DNA of 12,691 nucleotides, from NCBI GenBank assembly GCA_903897985.1, contig CAIUDS010000372.1, forward strand, positions 1 to 12,691, written 5' to 3'. Each line of letters starts with the position of its first letter. Position 1 is the stretch's first letter. Under the pieces are notes generated by a model that saw nothing but the letters and a program-made list of their open reading frames with translations, was not told the DNA's origin and ran no database searches. The stretch is from an uncultured delta proteobacterium. GTDB lineage: Bacteria > RBG-13-61-14 > DRUE01. The position numbers were made by a program, and so were the translations under genes. Shown here piece after piece: positions 6,443-12,691 of this stretch.

Positions 6443-7717
6443 ATGGGAGTATTTGAGGAACTGGCTCGACGGGAATTTATTTACCAGGTGACCGATCCGG
6501 GTCTGGGAAAAATTCTGGACTCGGAGCGGCTGGTGTTCTACGCGGGCTTTGATCCCACCGCGGACAGCCTCCATATCGGGAACCTGCTCGTGATCATGGG
6601 CATGGTCCATCTGGCGCGCGCCGGGCACCGGCCGATCGGGGTGGTGGGCGGCGGCACCGGCATGATCGGAGACCCTTCCGGCAAGATGCACGAGCGCCAA
6701 CTGCTTTCCAAGGATGAACTCGCAAAGAACATGCAGGGCATCAAGGCCCAACTCGAACATTTCCTGGCTATGGGCGGGAAGGGCGCCGAACTGATCATGG
6801 TCAACAACGGCGACTGGCTGCAAAAACTCAATTTCATTGATTTCCTCCGCGACATCGGCAAGCATTTCCGCCTGGGCGAGATGATCGCCCGGGAATCGGT
6901 GCGGGTCCGGATGGCGAGCGAGGAAGGGATCAGCTTCACCGAGTTTTGTTACCAGCTTTTGCAGGCCTACGATTTCCATAACCTTAACCGCGCCTATGAC
7001 TGCCGGCTCCAGGTGGGTGGCTCGGACCAATGGGGAAACATCACCGCGGGCATTGAACTGATCCGGTCCCTCGGCGGCAAGCAGTCCTTCGGCCTGACCT
7101 TTCCGCTCGTGACCACGGCCAGCGGCGCCAAATTCGGAAAGACCGAGCAGGGCGCCATCTGGCTCGACTCGAAAAAGACCACGCCTTACCAGTTCTATCA
7201 ATATTTCATCCAGACCGATGACCGGGACGCGGTCAAATACCTGAAATATTTCACCCTGCTCCCGCTGCCGGAGATCGAGGAGTTGGGCGCGCTGGTGGCA
7301 AAGACGCCGGAGAAACGGGAGGCCCAAAAAAAATTAGCATTTGAAGCGACAAAAATGGCTCATGGAGAAGATGCGGCTAAATTAGCTCAAAAAGCCAGTG
7401 ATTGGCTGTTTAGCGGAAAAGTGGTCGTCTTGACTGAAAATGAAGGTAGGTACATCGCATCTGAACAAGCCCCTAGTTACAAGTTGAGCAAAGAAGAATT
7501 AAATAGAGGAGTTGGCATAGTTGATTTATTGATCCGCGCAGGAGCCTTTCCCAGCAAGTCGGAAGCGAGGCGGAAGATAAATGAGGGAGCGGTTTATCTA
7601 AACAATCAAAGGTTGCAAGATCAGAATTACTTGGTTGGAATTAACGACCTTCATAAGGGACAGATTATTTTGATCAGAACGGGCAAAAGAAAATATTATT
7701 TGATAGTTGTGGAATGA
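6443..7717 (+). CDS. tyrS: Tyrosine--tRNA ligase (TyrRS)
   Basis: Charges tRNA-Tyr with tyrosine; cytoplasmic, 424 residues, the usual bacterial length. The class I signatures are HIGN (44-47) in SLHIGNLLVIMG and KFGKT (230-234), the KMSKS equivalent common in bacterial TyrRS. GGSDQWGNI belongs to the tyrosine pocket. The C-terminus is an S4 RNA-binding domain (about 350-424, core SKSEARRKINEGAVYLN). The ATG at 6443 is supported by GGAGG 6 bases upstream and by the family N-terminus; an earlier GTG in frame lies in the promoter. From about base 7327 (residue 295) the DNA changes abruptly from GC-rich to roughly 40% GC, with AT-ending codons, while the frame and the protein stay intact. No T-box or other leader structure fits in the short 5' region. 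Confidence 0.97.
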   Translation: MGVFEELARREFIYQVTDPGLGKILDSERLVFYAGFDPTADSLHIGNLLVIMGMVHLARAGHRPIGVVGGGTGMIGDPSGKMHERQLLSKDELAKNMQGIKAQLEHFLAMGGKGAELIMVNNGDWLQKLNFIDFLRDIGKHFRLGEMIARESVRVRMASEEGISFTEFCYQLLQAYDFHNLNRAYDCRLQVGGSDQWGNITAGIELIRSLGGKQSFGLTFPLVTTASGAKFGKTEQGAIWLDSKKTTPYQFYQYFIQTDDRDAVKYLKYFTLLPLPEIEELGALVAKTPEKREAQKKLAFEATKMAHGEDAAKLAQKASDWLFSGKVVVLTENEGRYIASEQAPSYKLSKEELNRGVGIVDLLIRAGAFPSKSEARRKINEGAVYLNNQRLQDQNYLVGINDLHKGQIILIRTGKRKYYLIVVE

Positions 7718-7745
7718 TATTTAGCTCTTGGTAGATTAGCGATAA
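7327..7745. other. AT-rich island covering the 3' third of tyrS
   Basis: By hand count 169 of 420 bases in 7321-7740 are G or C (about 40%). The preceding 60 bases have 41 (68%), and earlier 60-base blocks of tyrS mostly run from 57% to 80%. Codons change too: TTA, ATA and AGA appear here (for example AAATTAGCT and TTAAATAGAGGA), while the first two thirds use mostly C/G-ending codons. The DNA returns to GC-rich shortly after 7780. This suggests recombination with a foreign tyrS or an unameliorated segment. Confidence 0.6.
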
Positions 7746-7755
7746 CGGTCTAATC
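7734..7755. terminator. Possible weak bidirectional terminator hairpin
   Basis: GATTAG (7734-7739) and CTAATC (7750-7755) can form a 6-base stem with a 10-base loop between the convergent tyrS and membrane flavoprotein genes. The second arm includes the flavoprotein stop codon. Neither side has a clear T-run, so intrinsic termination is doubtful. Confidence 0.25.
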
Positions 7756-8952
7756 AATCTCACTGGATTTTATCCCTTTCTCGATCTGGCGGAAGAATTT
7801 TCGATGGCTGGATAGCAAAATCAAGCAGGCGCCGGTGGGGCAGAAGAACCGGCACCAGAAACGGGGCACGAAAAAACTTCCGACCAGGGTGACCCCGACC
7901 AAGGTTAATCCGATGCCGGTCCAACCCGCGGAGAAGAGATGGAAGAAGGGCTCGATTTCGGACCCGGACCGGATGCCCAGCCCGAAATACAATAGCACCG
8001 TTGCGAACAGGATCAGCCAGCGTAACTCGCGGCCGCTTTTGAGCATTTGCGGGGAAGGATGCCAGCGATATTCTTTACCCAGCCGGCCGAGAAATTCTTG
8101 GAGCGCCGCGTAGGGGCAGAGATAAGCGCACCAGAGCGGCCCGGAAATAATTGTGGTCAGGATCACAAATCCGCCCAGCATCACCAGGTAGGGGTTGGAG
8201 CCGAGCGGGACCCGCAGCGTAAGCAACTGGAAAATGTGCGGCAGCGAAAACGGGGTCTTGAGCCAGATGCCGATCCCGGCGACGCTCGCGGCGAAGACCA
8301 GCCAGCGGAGCGGGCTGGATTTGAAAAAGCGCGCGCACAAGCCCAGCAGCAAAACCACGGCCAGGACTATGAACCGGGGCTGCAAATAAACAGCCGCGAG
8401 CGAGACCGCTTCCGTTTCGGAAACCTGCTGATGGAAAATTTCCTTCATGGCCAGCGCGGACGAGGTCTTGAGGTCGTCTCGGATCGCCTGCGAGCTGATG
8501 GACGCGCCGCTCACGACTTTGATCTCGGAGAGCCCGCGGTAATTGCCGCCGCTGATTTTGTCAAGAAAACCCGCGGACCGGACCAGCCGGAAATAATACG
8601 GGGTTTCCCGTTGGCTGATTACGCGCAGTTTCAAAATATTGCCGTCTTCGTCAAGAGAAAACAAAATGTTGATCTGGTCGGTAAAACCCTGGACCCGGGG
8701 CGGAAGCTCGGCCGTAAGCAGGGCCGCGGCCAATTTGGTCTTGCCCTCCGCCTGAACTTTGCCGGGATAGTAGGGGATCGGTTTCTCCCGGCGGTCCTTG
8801 ACCAGGCTTCCGGGCAGGACCGACTCGAGTTCCGCCTGGGTCGGGAGCAGGCGCAGCTTTTGGCGCCGCTCTTTCCAGTCGGAAAAAATCACCAAGGCCG
8901 CGGCGATAACCAAAAGCCCGATTTTCACGAACCGCCAAAGTTTTTTCCGCAT
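7750..8952 (-). CDS. NosR/RdhC-like membrane flavoprotein with two CxxxCP motifs
   Basis: A 400-residue membrane redox protein. An N-terminal helix (8-24) is followed by an exported FMN-binding domain (about 75-175) ending in VVSGASISSQAI. In RnfG/NosR-type domains the residue after SGA receives covalent FMN from ApbE; here it is Ser151 rather than the usual Thr. About five membrane helices follow (near 194-206, 215-231, 255-271, 311-325, 345-360). WCAYLCPYA (Cys275, Cys279) and WCRFFCPTGAC (Cys367, Cys371, Cys376) lie on the same side after two of them. This order matches NosR and PceC/RdhC, but the C-terminal ferredoxin domain of NosR is absent. It probably moves electrons across the membrane; no reductase partner is present. 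I chose the ATG at 8952 for its membrane anchor and promoter spacing; the upstream open codons overlap priA. Confidence 0.85.
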   Translation of the reverse strand: MRKKLWRFVKIGLLVIAAALVIFSDWKERRQKLRLLPTQAELESVLPGSLVKDRREKPIPYYPGKVQAEGKTKLAAALLTAELPPRVQGFTDQINILFSLDEDGNILKLRVISQRETPYYFRLVRSAGFLDKISGGNYRGLSEIKVVSGASISSQAIRDDLKTSSALAMKEIFHQQVSETEAVSLAAVYLQPRFIVLAVVLLLGLCARFFKSSPLRWLVFAASVAGIGIWLKTPFSLPHIFQLLTLRVPLGSNPYLVMLGGFVILTTIISGPLWCAYLCPYAALQEFLGRLGKEYRWHPSPQMLKSGRELRWLILFATVLLYFGLGIRSGSEIEPFFHLFSAGWTGIGLTLVGVTLVGSFFVPRFWCRFFCPTGACLILLSSHRKFFRQIEKGIKSSEID

Positions 8953-8959
8953 CTCAAAA

Positions 8960-8989
8960 ATTATAATACCCGATCCCCGGTCAAAGCAA
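8960..8989 (-). promoter_or_regulatory. Promoter of the membrane flavoprotein, leaderless mRNA predicted
   Basis: On the minus strand a perfect TATAAT (8965-8960) lies 7 bases before the ATG at 8952, so transcription should start at about 8953, next to the start codon. The -35 is poor (TTGCTT at 8989-8984, 18-base spacer). The promoter lies partly inside the end of priA, which shows the gene can be expressed separately from priA. Confidence 0.55.
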
Positions 8990-11554
8990 AGACACGGGAT
9001 CGCGGTCCAGCTCGAGCCGGAGCCCGGCCGAACCGGAATTTTCCGCATTGAACTTTTCTGTGAGGGCCCTCGTAAATCTGCCCAAAAGCGAGGGGTTGGG
9101 AGAGAAGACCAGTTCCTGGAATCTGAACCGGGCCCGCAGCCGGAAGATCGGCGCGGCCGCCGGGCCCAGGATGCGAATCTCCTTGAAGTCCTTTTGAGCC
9201 TTGAGTTTCCGGCTGATCATTCCCATCAGTTGCGAAGACTTGCGCGCGGTTTCCAGCTTGGCGCCCGAGAGCCGGAGCAGCGCGATCCGGGAATAGGGCG
9301 GATAGCCGAAGGCTTTTCTCAGCGCCGTCTCCTCTTGGTAAAACCCGCGGTAGTCGTGTTTGAGCGCGTGTTTGATGGCGTAATGCTCCGGGTTGAAGGT
9401 CTGGATGATGACCAGGCCCGGCCAGTCGCCGCGGCCGGAGCGGCCGGCGACCTGGGTGATGATCTGGAAGGTGTGCTCGCTGCTGCGGAAATCGGGAATG
9501 TTGAGGGACTGGTCGGCCAAAACCACGCCCACCAGGGTCACCCCGGGCAGGTCATGGCCTTTGGCAACCATCTGCGTTCCCACCAGGACATCAATCTCGC
9601 GGAACTCCATCCGGCTGATCAGCTCGAAATATGCGCGCCGGCTGGACATGGTGTCGCGGTCCATCCGCGCGATATGCGCCTGGGGAAGAATGACTTTCAG
9701 TTCCTGCTCCAGCCGCTCGGTCCCGACCCCGAAGTCACGCACCTTGGCGGAAAGGCAATTGGGACAATACTTCGGCGCGGGCTGGTGGCTTCCGCAGTAA
9801 TGGCAGAGCAGATAGGAATCCGTGGGCGGCGCGCCATAGAGGGGGGAAAGTTCCTGCGAGGTCCGCTGCTGGTGCCAGGTATAGGAAACCGAGCAGTTCG
9901 GACAGAGGAATTGATGTCCGCAATCCAGGCAGATCAGGCTCGGCGCAAACCCTCTCCGGTTCAGGAAAATTATGGACTGGTTGCCTCGCCGGAAATTTTC
10001 CAATAAAGCCTGCTTAAGCGCGTCCGAAATAATTTCTCCGGCCGGAAGCTGCCGCTCCGGCCTCCGCTCGAGCGCTTTCGGGACCGGCTCGGTTTTTTCC
10101 CGAGCGTCGGACCTCCGCTCGCGCAGGTCAACCAGGCGAACTTCGGGCAGGGGCCTCGAGTCAATCCGCTCGGGCAGTTCCAGAAATTTATATTTGCCCT
10201 GCTCGGCATTAAAAGCGCTTTCCAGCGAGGGCGTGGCCGAGCCCAGGATGACGAGGGCGTTTTCCTTCCGGCCTCTCCAGACCGCCAGGTCCCGGGCCTG
10301 GTAATGGACCCCGTGATCCTGCTTGTACGCGCCATCCTGCTCCTCGTCAACCACGATCACGCCTAAATTCTTGACCGGCGCGAAAATCGCGGAGCGCGCG
10401 CCGATCACCAGGGCCGCCTCGCCCCGCCGGACCTGCCACCACTGGTCAAACCTTTCCGCGGGAGAGAGCCCGCTGTGGAGCACGGCGATTTTTTCCTGCT
10501 CGAAGCGCGAGCGGAAGCGGTGGAGGAACTGGGGCGTGAGCGCGATTTCCGGCACCAGGATCAAAGCCGTTTTCCCCCGCTTCAAAACCATCTGCGCCGC
10601 CTGGATATAAACCTCGGTCTTGCCGCTGCCGGTCACCCCCTCCAGCAAAAAAGTTTCCGGCCGGTTCTCCACCATCGAGCGCTCGAGCGCCGCGAGCGCG
10701 GACTTCTGCGCCGGACTTAGCGAATCCGGCTTCTGAATGGGCATCAATTCCAGCGCAAAAGGTTTTCGCTCGATCCTCATTTTCTCGATCCGGGCCAGGC
10801 CCCGCTTCTCCAGGCCCCGCGCCAGGGCCAGCGGGTTCTTGAACTGGTCGCGCAGTTCGTGGATCAGGAACACGCCCCCCTTTTTCAGGGTAAGCAGGAA
10901 CCGGTATTGCTCGCGCGCGCGTTTGGCCAATTCAATTTCCTGGTCCTGACGGGGAGTTTTTTTCAGCCGCACCGCCAGTTCCTCCTTGGGCTTGATCCGC
11001 GGCGCTTCCACCTCCTCGATGATTTCAACCAGGCCCTTGCGCGCCAGGCCCTTGAGCATCGAATCCGGGACCGGCGCTTCCAGCAGCGATTCCAGCCTAG
11101 TGACCGGCAGTTCTTCGAATTGATCGAGCAGGTCCAGCAGCGACTTCATCGGCTCGGCCAGCCGGGATTTTCTTTCCGAGCCCAATTCCGTGATCCGGAC
11201 CAGCTTTTGGGAGGAGATGTTGATGCCGGGCGGGAGCGCGGTTTTAAGCACCAGTCCCAGCGGGGTCTGGTAATAATCCGCGCAGAACCGGAACAGGGCG
11301 AGTTGCTCGGGCAGGAACAGCGGCTCCTGGTCAAGCACTTGCAGGATCGGTTTGATCTTGGCGGGATCGAGTTCCGGCTGAGCTTTCAACTCGAGCACAT
11401 ATCCGGTGATTTTCCGGGTCCGGAACGGAATGAGCACCCGTTTGCCGATGGCCACCGCTTGCGCAAGTTCAGGCGGGACCTCGTAATCAAAAACCCCTTC
11501 CACCGGGAGCGCCGGGGCCACCTGCGCATAACGCGGCCGCGGGGTCTCGCTCAT
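8981..11554 (-). CDS. priA: Primosomal helicase PriA
   Basis: PriA recognises stalled forks and loads the replicative helicase to restart replication. It has 857 residues, longer than the 732 of E. coli. An N-terminal DNA-binding region is followed by Walker A GVTGSGKT (306-313), motif II DEEQDGAYKQ (403-412), GSATPS (438-443) and motif VI QVAGRSGRGD (701-710). The two zinc sites are complete: Cys542, 545, 551, 554 and Cys584, 587, 597, 600. Two insertions help explain the length: a charged stretch at about 479-508 before the zinc region, and about 16 residues (562-580) between the zinc modules. Motif II is normally DEEH; here codon CAG gives Gln406. The ATG at 11554 overlaps the PilZ stop (ATGA), so the genes are translationally coupled. 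Confidence 0.96.
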   Translation of the reverse strand: MSETPRPRYAQVAPALPVEGVFDYEVPPELAQAVAIGKRVLIPFRTRKITGYVLELKAQPELDPAKIKPILQVLDQEPLFLPEQLALFRFCADYYQTPLGLVLKTALPPGINISSQKLVRITELGSERKSRLAEPMKSLLDLLDQFEELPVTRLESLLEAPVPDSMLKGLARKGLVEIIEEVEAPRIKPKEELAVRLKKTPRQDQEIELAKRAREQYRFLLTLKKGGVFLIHELRDQFKNPLALARGLEKRGLARIEKMRIERKPFALELMPIQKPDSLSPAQKSALAALERSMVENRPETFLLEGVTGSGKTEVYIQAAQMVLKRGKTALILVPEIALTPQFLHRFRSRFEQEKIAVLHSGLSPAERFDQWWQVRRGEAALVIGARSAIFAPVKNLGVIVVDEEQDGAYKQDHGVHYQARDLAVWRGRKENALVILGSATPSLESAFNAEQGKYKFLELPERIDSRPLPEVRLVDLRERRSDAREKTEPVPKALERRPERQLPAGEIISDALKQALLENFRRGNQSIIFLNRRGFAPSLICLDCGHQFLCPNCSVSYTWHQQRTSQELSPLYGAPPTDSYLLCHYCGSHQPAPKYCPNCLSAKVRDFGVGTERLEQELKVILPQAHIARMDRDTMSSRRAYFELISRMEFREIDVLVGTQMVAKGHDLPGVTLVGVVLADQSLNIPDFRSSEHTFQIITQVAGRSGRGDWPGLVIIQTFNPEHYAIKHALKHDYRGFYQEETALRKAFGYPPYSRIALLRLSGAKLETARKSSQLMGMISRKLKAQKDFKEIRILGPAAAPIFRLRARFRFQELVFSPNPSLLGRFTRALTEKFNAENSGSAGLRLELDRDPVSLL

Positions 11555-11907
11555 TTCTTCATTTTGCCGACTAGATACCGAACCCAGTAGTCAACCAGGC
11601 TTTGAATGTGGCCCCTGGTTTCCTGATCGAGCTCGTCAAGTTGGATGCCCACGCCCGAGGGCTTTCCCGCCTCTTTTTCCCGGACCCGCACCACCGTGCC
11701 CCAGACATCCAAATGCACATTTTCCCCCGGGATATCAAACTCGATCACCATCCGCGTGCCCTGGGCCGCAGGCGGGTTGGTCCGCAAAAAAACCCCGCCC
11801 CAGCTCAAGTCCTCAATCGTGCCGCTCGAAAACTGGTCCTGCCCTTCAAACTTGTATTTCACGCTCAAGGGAAGTGGAACTCGAATTTGTTTTCGTTCCT
11901 TCATCAT
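11551..11907 (-). CDS. PilZ-domain protein (probable c-di-GMP receptor)
   Basis: A 118-residue single-domain PilZ protein. Both c-di-GMP-binding signatures are present: RxxxR (Arg5, Arg9 in RKQIRV) and DxSxxG (DLSWGG, 33-38), followed by the family's GTVVRV (70-75) and GVGIQLDEL (85-93). No membrane segment or enzymatic domain is present, so it should act by binding a partner when c-di-GMP rises. Two ATG codons stand in tandem (11907 and 11904); either fits. It is the first gene of a unit with priA, overlapping it by 4 bases, and has the strongest promoter in the window. No cyclase or phosphodiesterase is in the window. Confidence 0.93.
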   Translation of the reverse strand: MMKERKQIRVPLPLSVKYKFEGQDQFSSGTIEDLSWGGVFLRTNPPAAQGTRMVIEFDIPGENVHLDVWGTVVRVREKEAGKPSGVGIQLDELDQETRGHIQSLVDYWVRYLVGKMKK

Positions 11908-11915
11908 AATGGTTT

Positions 11916-11943
11916 ATTATATGGATTAGGGACCGACTGTCAA
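11916..11943 (-). promoter_or_regulatory. Strong consensus promoter of PilZ-priA, leaderless mRNA predicted
   Basis: On the minus strand, perfect TTGACA (11943-11938) and perfect TATAAT (11921-11916) are separated by 16 bases. The expected start is about 11909, two bases before the first ATG (11907), so there is no Shine-Dalgarno leader. A weak inverted repeat (CCGAC at 11933-11937, GTCGG at 11950-11954) flanks the -35 box and might be an operator. Confidence 0.72.
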
Positions 11944-12008
11944 AGCCGCGTCGGGATCGGGCCATGGGCTTGATGGAGAGCCGGAGATTGCATAAGCTAG
12001 AGGGAACC

Positions 12009-12691
12009 GTGGAGTGGAATAAAATAAGGTCGCGCCTGGAAAAAATTCTGGCGGAAGAAGGGGATGCGCTTTTTCGGCTGGCCCTGGACATCCATGACCA
12101 CCCGGAGTTAAGCTTTCATGAATTTCACGCCTCCGGACTCCTGACCCGGCGTCTGAGGGATAACGGGTTCCAGGTGCAAAAGGGCCTCGCGGGACTGGAT
12201 ACCGCTTTCCGCGCTTATTCCCGCAGCCGTTCGGCGCATCCGGCCATCGGGTTCCTCTCCGAGATGGATGCCCTGGCCCAACTGGGACATGCCTGCGGAC
12301 ATAATCTGATCGGGGTCGCGAGCATGGGCGCCGGGATTATTTTGCGCAAGGCTTTTCCGGACCTGGCGGGATCGGTGGAAGTGATCGGATGCCCCGCGGA
12401 AGAACGCGGGGGCGGAAAGATCATCATGGACCGGGCCGGGATTTTTAATCATCTTGATTTCGCGATCCTGATCCATCCCGCGGACCGCGCCGAGATTTAC
12501 AAGTTGTCGCTGGCGCTGGTGGAGGTGGAACTGATCTTTCTGGGCAAAGCCGCGCACTCCGCGGCCTCCCCGGAAAAAGGGATCAATGCGCTGGAAGCCG
12601 CGATCCAGACTTTTAACAGCGTCAATTCGCTGCGCGCCCGGCTCACCGGCCACGCCCGCATAAACGGCATCATCACCGAGGGCGGCAAGGC
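12009..12691 (+). CDS. M20-family amidohydrolase/aminoacylase, cut by window end
   Basis: Zinc-dependent amidohydrolase of peptidase family M20, closest in motifs to the M20D (AbgB/PM20D2-like) group, which removes acyl or amino-acid groups from amide-linked substrates. My translation gives 227 residues, open at the window edge. Visible motifs are IHDHPELSFHE (from residue 28), EMDALAQLGHACGHN with His94, Cys96 and His98, the catalytic/metal pair Glu131-Glu132 in PAEERGGGK, and His156 in LIHP. GKAAHSA marks the start of the dimerisation domain. The start is uncertain: GTG at 12009 has GAGG 5 bases upstream and gives a normal family N-terminus; ATG at 11973 or 11964 in the same frame lack a ribosome site. 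It diverges from PilZ. I see no convincing promoter; TTGATG (11970-11975) with CATAAG (11991-11996) is weak. Confidence 0.88.
   Translation, partial: MEWNKIRSRLEKILAEEGDALFRLALDIHDHPELSFHEFHASGLLTRRLRDNGFQVQKGLAGLDTAFRAYSRSRSAHPAIGFLSEMDALAQLGHACGHNLIGVASMGAGIILRKAFPDLAGSVEVIGCPAEERGGGKIIMDRAGIFNHLDFAILIHPADRAEIYKLSLALVEVELIFLGKAAHSAASPEKGINALEAAIQTFNSVNSLRARLTGHARINGIITEGGK

Noticed and set aside
6419..7327. 302-codon minus-strand frame opposite tyrS
   Set aside because: Antisense to the TyrRS catalytic domain. It is open only across the GC-rich part and its first ATG falls where the AT-rich part begins, so it reflects codon bias rather than a gene.
8953..9048. Longer start for the membrane flavoprotein
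   Set aside because: The additional residues overlap the end of priA, lack membrane-anchor character and would lie upstream of the perfect TATAAT.
8047..10006. Two long plus-strand open frames antisense to the flavoprotein and priA (8047-9051 and 8798-10006)
   Set aside because: Low-complexity basic proteins with no recognisable motif, opposite strongly supported genes.
1..12691. CRISPR array, tRNA or rRNA gene, insertion sequence, phage or defence system
   Set aside because: No repeat-spacer pattern, cloverleaf, transposase, terminal repeats or defence domain found on either strand; nearly all bases are in recognised genes or short intergenic gaps of about 100 bases or less.

Overview
This window is a dense, GC-rich stretch of bacterial chromosome, apart from one AT-richer island. 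PriA, the bacterial-type TyrRS and SerRS, the PilZ domain and the sigma-70-like promoters all say Bacteria. I cannot name the phylum. Nothing in the window (integrase, transposase, phage gene, CRISPR, tRNA, rRNA) suggests a mobile element. Housekeeping genes are mixed with signalling and redox genes.

Layout. 1-1973 (minus): serS followed by a thymidylate synthase-family gene cut by the window start; only 2 bases separate them, and a good promoter lies in front of serS. 2010-3655 (minus): a two-gene aconitase-X enzyme (large subunit, then swivel subunit, 4-base ATGA overlap). 3682-4060 (plus): a stand-alone response-regulator receiver, divergent from aconitase-X. 4041-6380 (minus): a small double zinc-ribbon protein and a TgpA-like membrane transglutaminase whose 3' end overlaps the receiver gene by 20 bases. 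6394-7717 (plus): tyrS, whose last third is clearly AT-richer than the rest. 7750-8989 (minus): a membrane flavoprotein with two CxxxCP motifs (NosR/RdhC-like). 8981-11943 (minus): a PilZ-domain gene overlapping priA by 4 bases. 12009-12691 (plus): an M20-family amidohydrolase cut by the window end.

How the genes work together. Clear co-transcription units are serS-thymidylate synthase, aconitase-X large-swivel, zinc ribbon-transglutaminase and PilZ-priA. Aconitase-X and the M20 hydrolase suggest catabolism of an amino-acid-like substrate or a mevalonate-type step, but the substrate cannot be fixed from this window.

No obvious new multi-gene system is present. The most striking signals are: (1) four genes whose TATAAT box lies so close to the ATG that the mRNA should be leaderless, beside serS and tyrS, which have ordinary leaders and Shine-Dalgarno sites; (2) the abrupt composition change inside tyrS; (3) PilZ coupled to the replication-restart helicase PriA; and (4) unusual residues in otherwise conserved motifs of PriA (DEEQ), SerRS (HLF) and aconitase-X (CVCY). 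Translations of the two edge genes, residue counts and base counts were done by hand.
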